Position numbers and translations under genes: made by a program | Shown here: positions 25,727 to 34,471 of the stretch, one piece after another | Numbering within the stretch: position 1 is the stretch's first letter | Layout: each line of letters starts with the position of its first letter | Assembly: GCF_017168235.1 (NCBI RefSeq) | Contig: NZ_JABFAO010000016.1 | Span: 128,922-192,921, forward strand | Length of the DNA: 64,000 nucleotides | From: Rhodococcus sp. KRD197 | Lineage (GTDB): Bacteria > Actinomycetota > Actinomycetes > Mycobacteriales > Mycobacteriaceae | Reading direction: 5' to 3' | The notes under the pieces: model-generated | What the model was told of the DNA's origin: nothing | Database searches by the model: none | The model's input: only the letters and a program-made list of their open reading frames with translations

Positions 25727-25756
25727 GGTTTCGGAGAAATCCGGGGCCGTCTTTTC
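25724..25756 (+). terminator. Probable original tRNA-Pro terminator
   Basis: GGC-GGTTTC can pair with GAAATCC-GCC with a bulge, followed by GTCTTTTCTG. It lies at the same distance behind the tRNA 3' end as the terminator inside the element at 17810, so it was probably the tRNA terminator before integration. Confidence 0.45.
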
Positions 25757-26277
25757 TGTGTGCGTGCCGCGAGGATGTCACTACTCGTTTCTTGCCGCCC
25801 GAGATGGTGCTGTTTTCGGGGTTCAGGTGGATCTACCACGGTCCTGGCATTTTTGGCTTGGTCGGGTGTGGACGGTGGCACTTGATTCGGCCAGTTGGTG
25901 GTCAGGTGGCCAGGCGACGGACGGCGGGTCCGGTGGCGGGCCGGTCCGTTCGGGATGTAACGCGCCGCTGGGAATGGTTACCCGTCGTGGGTGGCATTAC
26001 GGGCATAACGTCCTTATCGACGGGACGCGCGTTCCGTCGAGAGCGAGTGGCAGTGTTCTTGCGGCGCGCTCGGTGACCAGGTCGAAGTCGATGACACCGA
26101 GCGCCGTTCTGCGGCTGGCGAGGTGACCAATCACGAGGTCAGTGTCGTCCGACGGGAGGGGGATGGCGGGGTGTGAGCATCGAGATCGTCGATCGGTGGC
26201 TCGATGACATTCCGTCGATCGCGGGTATATCTTCGGCTGTGGCCGCAGTCGTCGTCTCGAAAGGTGCTGGTGCAGCT
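25757..26277. other. Intergenic stretch, no gene supported
   Basis: Open frames exist on both strands, but none gives a recognisable or well-started protein. It separates the element from the decayed cold-shock gene. Confidence 0.4.
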
Positions 26278-26578
26278 ATGACCGACAGGGGACGAGTTCG
26301 TCGGTATTCGGTCGATGAGGGGTGGGGGATCATCGAATCGGACGCAACCCCCTGGTGGATGCCTCGTCCAGGTCCTCAGCATCCACACTGCGTCCGGAAC
26401 ACTGACTGCGGGAGAGGAAGTCGACCTCGGGTCCGAACCTCTGCCGGCGGGAGTCGAGGAAGAGTCGTTCCGCTTCGCCGCTCTTTCCGTGCGTCCAGCG
26501 GGGTCCGATGTCGAGCCGCCTGCGGTCGCCGCTGATCGACCGCGGTTCACCGGCAGATCGTGGACATCGAAGTCCTAG
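26278..26578 (+). pseudogene. Frameshifted cold-shock-domain protein gene
   Basis: The ATG at 26278 begins MTDRGRVRRYSVDEGWGIIESDAT, the start of a cold-shock-like domain (RNP-1 region GWGIIES). Near 26350, at a run of five C bases, the frame must change by one to continue as PPGGCLVQVLSIH, TLTAGEEVDL and FRFAALSVRP, the rest of that domain. Cold-shock-domain proteins bind RNA or single-stranded DNA. The frameshift makes the gene probably dead unless it is a sequencing error. Confidence 0.6.
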
Positions 26579-26940
26579 GTGCCGGTCGCTGGCTTGTTTC
26601 GATGATCGCCAGCACCGGTGGGATTGTCGACCAGGGGTACGGGGTGTGTGCGGGATTGTCGTAGATGTCCGTTAGGTGACTCTGGGCGTTGGCCAACATT
26701 TCAGAAGCCGGCTTTGAATGCGGTTACCGGTCGTGGCGAGCGTGCTCAGCCGTGAATGTAGAACATGAATCCGGCGGTCGGCAAGATCGCCTCGCTGAGA
26801 CCCAGTGCCGCTGTTGAACAGCCAGCGTGGTGTTAGCGTGCTGGCGTCGCTCGGAGCGTTCGGCGTCTGCAAGCACAGCAGGGGCGTCACGGACGAGGCG
26901 CACGTCGATATTTCGGTCGCGCTCCCGTGAACCGAACTGT
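26579..26940. other. Intergenic stretch, nothing recognised
   Basis: No protein-like frame, repeat or RNA fold stands out in these 360 bases between the cold-shock remnant and the cyclase-like remnant. Confidence 0.4.
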
Positions 26941-27852
26941 CTACCGCGAGGCGTCGACCGGGTCCGCCGGATCGGGCTCCGGATCGAACAGTGGCTTGAA
27001 CGTGCGAGGAAACAACTCCTCGAGGGGGGTCAATGCAGGTTTGGTGATCTGAAGGCTTTCGCTTTGCAGGTGCCGCGCGCAGCAAGCGTTGTGGTACTGA
27101 GCAGCCCATACGTACTTCTCTCGGATCCGCGACGGTTCGGTGTACGTGGTCAGGGCTCCGACGACAGTGTCTTTGTGTTCTTGTAAGAAGTCTTCTGCCA
27201 ACCTGACATCGTCCTGTTCGGCCGTCAACGCCGTATCGAGATAGTTCACGAACGCACGCCCGTCTGCATCGACGATGTACGTTCTGTTCCATTCCGACTG
27301 GTAAGCCTCGCTTCCATATCTCGAATAGCCGGTGTACAGGGCATATTGGAGAGCCTCGGTACTCAACAGCACTCGGGGCACGACTGCTGTGTTTTCTTCG
27401 AGAAGGACGGCCTCTACAAGGGCGGGGCCGGTGATGTGCGCGTAGTCCGCGTAGACATCACCGGTGGAGATACCCCCGCGCAGGAAACGTCCGCTGAGGG
27501 CGAGCTGAAACTGGTAGGTACTGATGGAGTCGGAGAGGATGCCGAGCTCACTGCCGGTTTCCGTAGCAACGATAGGAACAGCGACAGCGATGCTGTCGCT
27601 GAACGTCAGCATTCGTTGGTAGCGTGATTCCCAACTCGGATCGTGCAGTGTGCTGTTCAGTTCATCGAGCAGCCCTATCTGCCGTTGCAGGCCTGCGTTG
27701 TCGTGGTTTGGACGGCTTCTTTGGTCCCCAAGGCGTCGAGGTACGCGGCAACTGACCGGCGCAGACGCGGCTTGCCGGTGTCATCGCTGTACAGCTCTCG
27801 CCCCTCCAACAGTCGTTCTTGTTCTCGTTCGCGGATTTCATCGCTGTCCATG
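26941..27852 (-). pseudogene. Frameshifted nucleotide-cyclase-like protein gene
   Basis: From ATG 27852 the frame reads MDSDEIREREQERLLEGREL and then VAAYLDALGTKEAV, the first metal-binding-type strand of class III cyclase-like proteins, but hits a stop near 27675. One base out of frame the protein goes on as GLQRQIGLLDELN, QRMLTFSDSIAVAVP (second Asp), FLRGGISTGDVY and ITGPALVEAVLLEENTAVVPRVLL, a pattern shared by a widespread family of uncharacterised cyclase-fold proteins. An active remnant starting at 27612 is conceivable. Whether the family makes a cyclic nucleotide is unknown. Confidence 0.55.
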
Positions 27853-27885
27853 AATCGACGCTACAGTCGCTTGCGCTGAGATCCG

Positions 27886-28209
27886 CTAGGTAGACTCGCC
27901 GCGGGCAGGCGGCCGGATGAGCAACAGGTTCGCGATGCCGCCCTGATTCACGCAGTCCTGAGCGACGTCGTGAACGTGCCAGTGGAAGTCTGACTCCGGC
28001 TCTGTTGGGTCTACAGTGGTCTCGACCGGTGTGTAGCGGTGCAGAGAGGGATCGAAACGCCGTCGTAGGTCTACCCCATGCTGTCTTTGGTCAGGATTGT
28101 CAACGGATGCTCGCCGGTCTACTCGATCCCCAGGCGTAGGTCGTATTCGTCGTTGTCGGTCGCCTTCGCGCGCCTTCTCACCAGCGCCATGAGATCGAAA
28201 ATTGCGCAC
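27886..28209 (-). CDS. Doubtful small protein, possibly a gene remnant
   Basis: The C-terminal half (RFDPSLHRYTPVETTVDPTE, FHWHVHDVAQDCVNQGG) looks protein-like; the first 45 residues do not. In another frame a start at 28191 gives MALVRRRAKATDNDEYDLRL and stops soon, so the gene may be broken. It ends 33 bp before the cyclase-like gene on the same strand. No family recognised. Confidence 0.25.
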   Translation of the reverse strand: MRNFRSHGAGEKAREGDRQRRIRPTPGDRVDRRASVDNPDQRQHGVDLRRRFDPSLHRYTPVETTVDPTEPESDFHWHVHDVAQDCVNQGGIANLLLIRPPARGEST

Positions 28210-28285
28210 TCGACGGCGGGCTATGGTCTATGGACGCCGCAGGATTGGAGTCGGCGCCTGTCAGTGGCCAGAAGTGAGGTGTTCG

Positions 28286-28729
28286 GTGAACGAAATCGTC
28301 GCGGGCTTGTTGGCGAACCCGACCGGTGCTCTCGGTGCTCTCGGTTTGGGAGTGATATTCGGAGCCGTGTACACCGCACGCGCCACAGACCGTCGTGAAC
28401 GGCGAGCATGGCAGCGTGAAAAACAGGTCGAGGCCTATAGAATTTTCCAAGAAGCATTATGGTCGTCCTACTTTCGAATTACCGGAGGTGACGCGCGGAA
28501 GGTCACTCAGGAGACACGCGAGGACGGTCTCGAGGCACTCAACGACGCGAATGCAGATGACGTCGACGCTGTATTGCGGGCAGTCGTCGACGTGGCGGCC
28601 TACGGAGACAAGAACGTGTCGAGATATGCTTCCGGGCTCGCGGCGGCCTGGGAGCAATGGCTCTACGAGGCTACTCCTTTGAGTGGTACGCAATGCTGGC
28701 CCTCGACGTTGCAACGAAAGAGAGCATTG
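28286..28729 (+). pseudogene. Membrane-anchored protein cut by an IS element
   Basis: GTG 28286 starts a protein with one membrane segment (about 11-30, GALGALGLGVIFGAVYTA), then a charged helix and an Asp/Ala-rich helical domain. After ATPL near 28680 the other frame reads EWYAMLALDVATKESIV, a better continuation, so there is probably a one-base deletion. The IS3 element begins at 28730 and removes the rest. Function unknown. Confidence 0.55.
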
Positions 28730-28800
28730 TGGCGTGTCCCCGGTGAACGGGGCCATCTTGTTTTAGAGTCTTGTTGCCCGTGAACTGGGCGGATAGGACG

Positions 28801-29091
28801 ATGGAGACTATGGCTGGACGGAAGCGGAACTCTGCTGAGGACATCGTGCGCAAATTGCGCCGTGCCGACGAGCTCGCTGCTGCAGGTAAGACGCAGGAGG
28901 AGATCGCTGCGGAGCTCGAGGTGTCGGCGGCGACGTTGTACAACTGGCGACGACAGTACGGCGGGATGGACACCGACGCCGCGAAAGAACTCAAAGAGCT
29001 CCGGGAGCAGAACAGCAAGCTCAAACGCCTGCTCGCCGACGCCGAGCTGGAGAAGGACGCGCTGCGGGAGGTAGCGAAGGGAAAATTCTGA
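28801..29091 (+). CDS. IS3 transposase OrfA
   Basis: A 96-residue protein with a helix-turn-helix (AAGKTQEEIAAELEVSAATLYNW) followed by a leucine-zipper-like helix (ELREQNSKLKRLLADAELEK). It binds the IS ends. The gene ends in AAGGGAAAATTCTGA, an A-rich stretch suited to -1 frameshifting into orfB to make the OrfAB transposase. Confidence 0.9.
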   Translation: METMAGRKRNSAEDIVRKLRRADELAAAGKTQEEIAAELEVSAATLYNWRRQYGGMDTDAAKELKELREQNSKLKRLLADAELEKDALREVAKGKF

Positions 29092-29120
29092 GCCCAGCCG
29101 CCAAACGCCGCGCCGTCGAC

Positions 29121-29957
29121 ATGCTCGTGGACACGATGAGCATGTCGAAGCGATTGGCGTGCAAAGCTGTTGGGCTTGCCCGCTCCACCTACGCACGAAC
29201 CCCGATTGCTCAGACCCCAGCGGATCCTGACGCGGCCCTGAGGGCGACTCTGCGGGAATATGCACGCGATCATCCGTTGCACGGTTTCCGTCGCGCCTGG
29301 GCGCATCTGAAGCACGACCAGGGCTTGTCGGTGAACAGTAAGAAGGTCCACCGGCTATGGAAAGAGGAAGGTCTGCAGGTTCGGATCTATCATCCCCGCA
29401 AACGCGCCGGCGTCAGCTCCTGCCCACAGATCGAAGCCGACGCGCCGAAAGTGGTGTGGGCTATGGACTTCCAGTTCGATTCGACTGTCGATGGGAAGGC
29501 GATCAAGATCGCGTCGATGATCGACGAGCACACCCGGCAGTCCCTGTTGAACATTGTGGAGCGGTCGATCACCGCGCAACGACTGACCGACGAGCTCGAC
29601 AAGACGTTCGCGCTGTGGGACGGGCCGCCGATGGTGTTGCGGATGGACAACGGTCCGGAGTTCATTTCGCATGTGCTGCAGGAGTTTTGCCGCGACCGTG
29701 TCGGTATCTCCTACATCCCGCCGGGGACGCCGTGGAACAACGGGCACATCGAATCGTTCAACAACCGACTACGGAAGGAGTGCCTGAACCGCAATCACTG
29801 GACGAGCCTGCTCGAAGCGAGGGTGGTGATCGAGGACTTCAAAGACGACCACAACCATCGACACCGTCACTCATCACTGGGCTACCTCACGCCCGCTGAG
29901 TACGCTGCACAATGCACCCACAACCACCAACCGGTCGAGGGTTGCGAGATCGACTGA
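29121..29957 (+). CDS. IS3 transposase OrfB (DDE integrase)
   Basis: A 278-residue DDE transposase of the rve type. The catalytic triad is visible: Asp in VVWAMDFQFD, Asp in VLRMDNGPEF and Glu in NGHIESFNNRLRKECL. The frame is open back to the orfA end (ILSPAAKRRAVDM), so an OrfAB fusion by -1 frameshifting is expected and the ATG at 29121 may not be the true start. All key residues are intact, so the element may be active. Confidence 0.92.
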   Translation: MLVDTMSMSKRLACKAVGLARSTYARTPIAQTPADPDAALRATLREYARDHPLHGFRRAWAHLKHDQGLSVNSKKVHRLWKEEGLQVRIYHPRKRAGVSSCPQIEADAPKVVWAMDFQFDSTVDGKAIKIASMIDEHTRQSLLNIVERSITAQRLTDELDKTFALWDGPPMVLRMDNGPEFISHVLQEFCRDRVGISYIPPGTPWNNGHIESFNNRLRKECLNRNHWTSLLEARVVIEDFKDDHNHRHRHSSLGYLTPAEYAAQCTHNHQPVEGCEID

Positions 29958-30076
29958 AATCAATCACACCGTGGCTCTAGAACACGGTGGCCCGAATATC
30001 GGGGACCTGCCACCAACTCGGTTCCCTACCTGGCATTCAAGAGAAGACTCCACGTCGCAGACACGGCATTCTGCTG

Positions 30077-31192
30077 GTGTCGATGAGCTGCCTACCGGTG
30101 CTCGGCGCGGTACTTCTCGCTCCGATTCAACCTCAGATGCTCGACGCCTTCGCCGACACTCCGGGCGTGAACGCGCTGGTCCCACTCACCATCACGGCAC
30201 CGGCCTTGATGATCGGCCTCCTTGCGTTCGGAGCGGGACGAGTAATCGACGCGGTGGGCCGCATCCGGTTGCTGACCGTCGCTCTGGTCGTGTACTCGCT
30301 GTTCGGAGTCGCGCCGTTCTTTCTCGACTCGCTGCCCCTGATCGTCGCTTCCCGCCTCGGCGTCGGCATCGCTGAGGCCGCCATCATGACGTGCTGCACA
30401 ACCTTGATCGCCGACTACTACTCCGGCAGACAACGCGCCCAATACTTCGGTCTGCAAGTGGTGTTCACCAGCGTGTCGGCGGTGGTCTTCATCGGCCTCG
30501 GTGGCGCGTTGGCGCAGGACAATTGGCGAACGCCGTTCTGGCTCTACACCGTCGGCATCGTGTTCGCCGTAATCGCGCCAATCATGTTGTGGCAGCCACA
30601 TTCAGTGACCAAGATCAAGGACCACGCTGTCTCGATCCACTGGCGGCCGCTCCTGCTGCCCTTGGCAGTCACCCTGTTCGGCGGAGCTGTCTTCTACGCG
30701 CCGATCGTCCAAATCCCGATCAAGCTGGACGCCGTCGGAGTGGACAATCCGGGCGCGATCGGCGCAGTCAGTGCAATCGTCGCCATTGCCACCGCAATTG
30801 CCGCGCTGACGTTCGGCCGGGTGGCGGAGGTCGGGCCGAAGCGATTGCTGCCCATCGCCTTCAGCACGGCAGGCCTCGGACTGGCATTCTTCGGTCTGGC
30901 CTCGACTCCACTGACGGTTGCGGTGGGCGGGGTAATCGCGTCCGCCGGATGCGGGCTGTTGCTCCCCACCCTGCTCCTGTGGGTTGTCAGCGACCTCGAA
31001 TTTGCCCAACGCGCCCGCGGAACTGGGGCTTGGACCGCAGCTACGTTCTCCGGTCAATTCCTCAGCCCACTACTCGTTCTCGCACTCGGAGGTTTGCCGA
31101 TTGCGCTAGTCGCGATAGGAGCGGCGTCGGTGGTTCTCGCGGTCGCGCTTCCCCGGCTCGGCGCCTTCACCGCTCAGCCTGTGCCCGCATAG
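30077..31192 (+). CDS. MFS transporter, possibly 5'-truncated by the IS
   Basis: Major facilitator of about 370 residues with 11-12 hydrophobic segments; loop motif A-like FGAGRVIDAVGRIRLL lies between segments 2 and 3. The frame is open into the IS end at 30012, and the only start codons after it are GTG 30077 and ATG 30083, just inside the first membrane segment. The native N-terminus was therefore probably removed by the insertion. It is likely a drug or metabolite exporter; substrate unknown. Confidence 0.75.
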   Translation: MSMSCLPVLGAVLLAPIQPQMLDAFADTPGVNALVPLTITAPALMIGLLAFGAGRVIDAVGRIRLLTVALVVYSLFGVAPFFLDSLPLIVASRLGVGIAEAAIMTCCTTLIADYYSGRQRAQYFGLQVVFTSVSAVVFIGLGGALAQDNWRTPFWLYTVGIVFAVIAPIMLWQPHSVTKIKDHAVSIHWRPLLLPLAVTLFGGAVFYAPIVQIPIKLDAVGVDNPGAIGAVSAIVAIATAIAALTFGRVAEVGPKRLLPIAFSTAGLGLAFFGLASTPLTVAVGGVIASAGCGLLLPTLLLWVVSDLEFAQRARGTGAWTAATFSGQFLSPLLVLALGGLPIALVAIGAASVVLAVALPRLGAFTAQPVPA

Positions 31193-31273
31193 TCGGCACA
31201 GATCGGTCTGTCTACAGAACGACCGACTGCCGCGAGATTCTCGTGCCGTTCTCGAGCGGACAGGATCTCGGCG

Positions 31274-32179
31274 GTGGTCGGGTGCGGTGCGAGATTGGTT
31301 GCCACATTTCGGTTCGCGGTCCAGTCCACACCGTGCCCTCGGGGCAAGGTCAAGCCCATTCTCGGTGCGGCAGTCGATTCCCCGGGAGCCCGATATCGGA
31401 AGTTGCCCGACAGGTATCGTCTGAATCACTACATCGAGGAGCGAGCGCTGTTGCGCCGCCAACGATGTCGCAACTGCGAGACGATCAGCTACCGCGGGAC
31501 GGAACGGTTCGGCTTCGCATCGACACTCAAGGTGTTCGCGGTGGCAGAGTTTCTGCGCCGAACATCGGCCGACGGACGAGACGAGCTCGTTCGCTGGACC
31601 GAGTTCGATATCGATCGAGCCGGATACTCGCCGGTGACCACCGAGGCACTCGACACCGGGCTTACAGCAGCCGAGCTCGCCGAAGCGGCCGTCTGAGACA
31701 GCGACAACACAGCGACGAATCTCATTCTCGACCGTATAGGCGGCCCCTCAGGTCTCGACGCCGCCCTGGAAGAGCTCGGTGACGACATCACGGAGGTGGT
31801 CGATATCGAACCAGATCTCAACACTGTCGCACCTGGCTCCACCGCCAACACGACGACCGCGGGCGCGTTCACCGCAAGCCTGGCCGCTATTCGACGAGAC
31901 GACTTTTCGACCGAGAGCGACCGTGCGATTTTGCTCGACTGGATGAGCGGGAACGCCACGGGTGATCTTCTCTTGCGCGCGGTGGCGCCCGACGGCTGGG
32001 TCGTCGCCGACAAATCCGGTGGCGCCGGCCCGATTCGCAACGACATCGCCATCGTCACACCACCGGGGCGCTCACCGATCCTCGTCACAGTTCTGACGGA
32101 GAAGAACGATCCTTCAGCACCTTTCGACGATGCCGTCGTCAGTGATACCGCCGCGGTCGTGCTGGGGGCGCTCGAGTAG
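31274..32179 (+). pseudogene. Class A beta-lactamase with an in-frame stop
   Basis: The class A motifs are recognisable: S-x-x-K in FASTLKVFAV, SDN in DSDNTATNLIL, E166-type EPDLN, and KSG in VVADKSGGAG. A TGA at 31694-31696 interrupts the frame five bases before the codon for the SDN serine. The N-terminal part, including any signal peptide, is not recognisable, so it is also damaged upstream. It lies between the MFS gene and a TetR remnant on the same strand. Confidence 0.8.
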
Positions 32180-32181
32180 GC

Positions 32182-32646
32182 GGATCGCACAGCGGCCTCG
32201 CTGACCTCCGGGATGGCATTACTGCCCTGGCCCTCGGTGAACTCGCAGCGAATATCGGCGACGCCATAGCCGGTCGCTCGAAGAAGGATGCGCTGGTGGG
32301 TTTCGCGGCCGCGCACCGTGAATACTCGACCGACCACCCAGGCCGGTGGGCGTCCTTGCAGCGGCGTGCAGGGCAGGCCGCCGTCGACACAGACGCCGCA
32401 CGCCGCATCGTTCAGGTGACCGACGCCGTCCTGATCGGCTACGACATCGCCGGCCCCGATCGGACTCACGCCACGCGCATCATCGGTAGTGCATTGAGCG
32501 GGTTTCTGAACCTCGAACGCAGCGGAAGCTTCGCGCACAGCCTGCCACCGGCCGAGCAGTCGTGGCCGGAACTGATCGACGCCCTCGACTTCCTCCTGAC
32601 TCATTGGCACAACCGCGGCACCGCCCGCCAGAAGGCAACTAGATGA
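32182..32646 (+). pseudogene. TetR-family regulator remnant lacking the HTH
   Basis: The frame reads SHSGLADLRDGITALALGEL, KDALVGFAAAHREYSTDHPG and on to an ordinary end; this is the ligand-binding C-terminal domain of a TetR regulator with a WHG-type pattern. No helix-turn-helix precedes it, since the beta-lactamase remnant ends right there. A deletion probably fused the two. A short protein from GTG 32296 could still be made but cannot bind DNA. It overlaps the next gene by four bases. Confidence 0.65.
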
Positions 32647-33818
32647 TCACCACACGCCTCACTCACGAATTTGTCCGCGGTGCAATCGAACTCGAATCGA
32701 CCGACCGCGGCGTGCGTCCCCACAGACTCCCCCGGTTGATCCGAGAACGGTTCGCCGATCCGCAGCTCGCCCTCATGGAAGCGCAGCCTTCCGGGGTACG
32801 GATCGCCGTGCGTACAACGGCCATCGACATCTCCTTGGAGGTGCACGCCACCCGCATCACTTACCGCGGCGCGAGGCGCGCCCGCGGCGCAATCGACGTG
32901 ATGGTCGACGACGTCTTCCACCATTCTCACGTCCTCACCGGCGGCGACGCCATCGAGATGGATGTGCAGACCGGCACCCGAACCTTCGAGCCGGGGGCAC
33001 CCGAACTCGTCACCGTCACCGACCTTCCAGCCGGGCAGAAAACGGTCGAGATCTGGCTTCCCCACAACGAACAGGTAGATCTGATCGCACTGCACTCGGA
33101 CGCTCCATTGCAGCCCGCACCGACGAGCGGGCCGGTGTGGTTACACCACGGCAGCTCGGTCAGCCACGGCTCCAACGCCACGAGCCCCACTCGCATCTGG
33201 CCCGTCGTCGCGGCGCGGCGCGCCGGCGTTCAGGTACGCAACCTGGGGTTCGGCGGCAGCGCGCTCGTGGATCCGTTCATGGCTCGCCTCATGCGTGACA
33301 CTCCAGCGGACATGATCACCGCCAAACTCGGACTCAATGTGGTGAACCGCGACTCCATGAGGCTCCGCAGCTTCGTTCCCGCCGTTCACGGGTTCCTGGA
33401 CACCATCCGTGACGGCCACCCCACCGCGCCGCTGCTGATGATTTCGCCCATCCAGTGCGCGATCCACGAGGACACGCCAGGCCCCGGCGCGATCGATCCG
33501 AACACGCTGGGCACCGACTCGGTGCAGTTTGTTGCGACCGGATCGAAAGGTGATACCGCCCTGGGGCGCTTGACACTTCGGGTCATTCGGGACGCCTTGA
33601 TGGAAATTGTCGACAGCAGGTCCGACGATCCGAACCTGCACTACCTCGACGGTCGCGCACTTTACGGCGAAAGCGACGCACAGTGCTATCCGCTCCCCGA
33701 TGGCCTGCACCCGGACACAGACACTCACGCCCTCATGGGAAAGCGCTTCGCGGACAGAGCATTTGGGCCAGGAGGGGCATTCGAGAAATCTCGAGGCCGA
33801 AAGGCTGCAACCAACTAG
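32643..33818 (+). CDS. SGNH/GDSL-type hydrolase
   Basis: A 391-residue protein: an N-terminal beta-sandwich-like domain (about 1-155) and an SGNH hydrolase domain with block I WLHHGSSVSHGSN (catalytic Ser), block II NLGFGGSALVD, block III KLGLNVVN and the C-terminal Asp/His in DGLHPD. Two-domain esterases of this design act on acyl or carbohydrate ester substrates. No signal peptide, so cytoplasmic. ATG overlaps the TetR remnant stop, suggesting the two were once an operon. Intact. Confidence 0.83.
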   Translation: MITTRLTHEFVRGAIELESTDRGVRPHRLPRLIRERFADPQLALMEAQPSGVRIAVRTTAIDISLEVHATRITYRGARRARGAIDVMVDDVFHHSHVLTGGDAIEMDVQTGTRTFEPGAPELVTVTDLPAGQKTVEIWLPHNEQVDLIALHSDAPLQPAPTSGPVWLHHGSSVSHGSNATSPTRIWPVVAARRAGVQVRNLGFGGSALVDPFMARLMRDTPADMITAKLGLNVVNRDSMRLRSFVPAVHGFLDTIRDGHPTAPLLMISPIQCAIHEDTPGPGAIDPNTLGTDSVQFVATGSKGDTALGRLTLRVIRDALMEIVDSRSDDPNLHYLDGRALYGESDAQCYPLPDGLHPDTDTHALMGKRFADRAFGPGGAFEKSRGRKAATN

Positions 33819-33837
33819 CTCCACCAGCATGCAGATA

Positions 33838-34003
33838 TCCGACGGGGACCGTTCTGTTGATCGTCTTCATCCTCGTCGCAGCACGCACCGCACATCCTTT
33901 AGTGCCGCTCAGAGTCGTGACCGACCGCAGTCGCGGCGCCACGTACCTGGCCGCCTTCCTTCTCGGTGCCGACATGTTCGGAATGTTGCCGTTGATCAAC
34001 TAA
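33838..34003 (+). pseudogene. Fragment of a DHA2-type MFS transporter
   Basis: A stretch of about 50 residues reading TVLLIVFILVAARTAHPLVP, LRVVTDRSRGATYLA and ADMFGMLPLIN resembles the central loop and next membrane segment of 14-helix EmrB/QacA exporters (the HPLxPLRxxxDRxRG pattern). There is no start and nothing of the rest of the gene. It is a leftover from a deletion. Confidence 0.6.
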
Positions 34004-34471
34004 CCACCTGCAAGTGAACATTGGCTACGAGCCGTTCATGGCCGGTCCTGCACTACTGTCGTTCAGCGTGGGGATCATGGCTACCGCGGCTCTCACATCC
34101 TGACTCTTGCTGCGCGTCTGTCCCCTGCCACTTATGGCCGCCGCAATGGCAACCGCAACGATAGGAGTAGCCTCGTCGATCACTGTCGACAGTTCATCGA
34201 CGTACTTCAAACGGTCGATCACCAACATTGAACTCGGTGCGAACCGCCCCCGAGCAAGTCCACAACGGCGGCAACTTCTCCGACACCGTCTGCGGGAGTC
34301 ACAGTCCACCATCGGACGATCGACTACACACGTTCGAGGCATGCTTACACGTTTCTGTCCGCCCTGCAGCATCAGACTGCAACCGATATCCGAGTCCACA
34401 ATCGAAATCTGGCTAGATATGCCACGGCGTTTTGCAAACCTTCTACGCTTTGAATGTGGTAGTACCAATAG
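34004..34471. other. Intergenic stretch upstream of the helicase gene
   Basis: About 470 bases with no convincing gene; a minus-strand frame here lacks protein-like composition. The base composition starts to become more AT-rich toward the helicase gene, so this is the probable left edge of the transferred segment. Confidence 0.4.

Larger units (their letters stand above)
28730..30012 (+). mobile_element. IS3-family insertion sequence, complete
   Basis: About 1,283 bp with imperfect inverted ends: TGGCGTGTCCCCG at the left and, read from the right, TGGCAGGTCCCCG. Inside are orfA and orfB in the -1 relation normal for IS3. The right-hand end is also found in the degenerate copy at 37.6 kb (TGGCAGGTCCCCC), which supports the boundary. 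No target-site duplication is visible (TTG against CCA), so the flanks have changed since insertion. Confidence 0.82.

Noticed and set aside
25675..26126. Two overlapping plus-strand frames right of attR
   Set aside because: One starts inside the tRNA repeat; neither has a ribosome-binding site or protein-like sequence.
28020..28191. Two in-frame TAG codons in a protein-like minus-strand frame, considered as stop-codon recoding
   Set aside because: Ordinary gene decay explains it better in a region full of frameshifts, and no recoding signal is visible.
28727..30015. Target-site duplication of the intact IS3 element
   Set aside because: The three bases on each side differ (TTG and CCA), so no duplication can be claimed.
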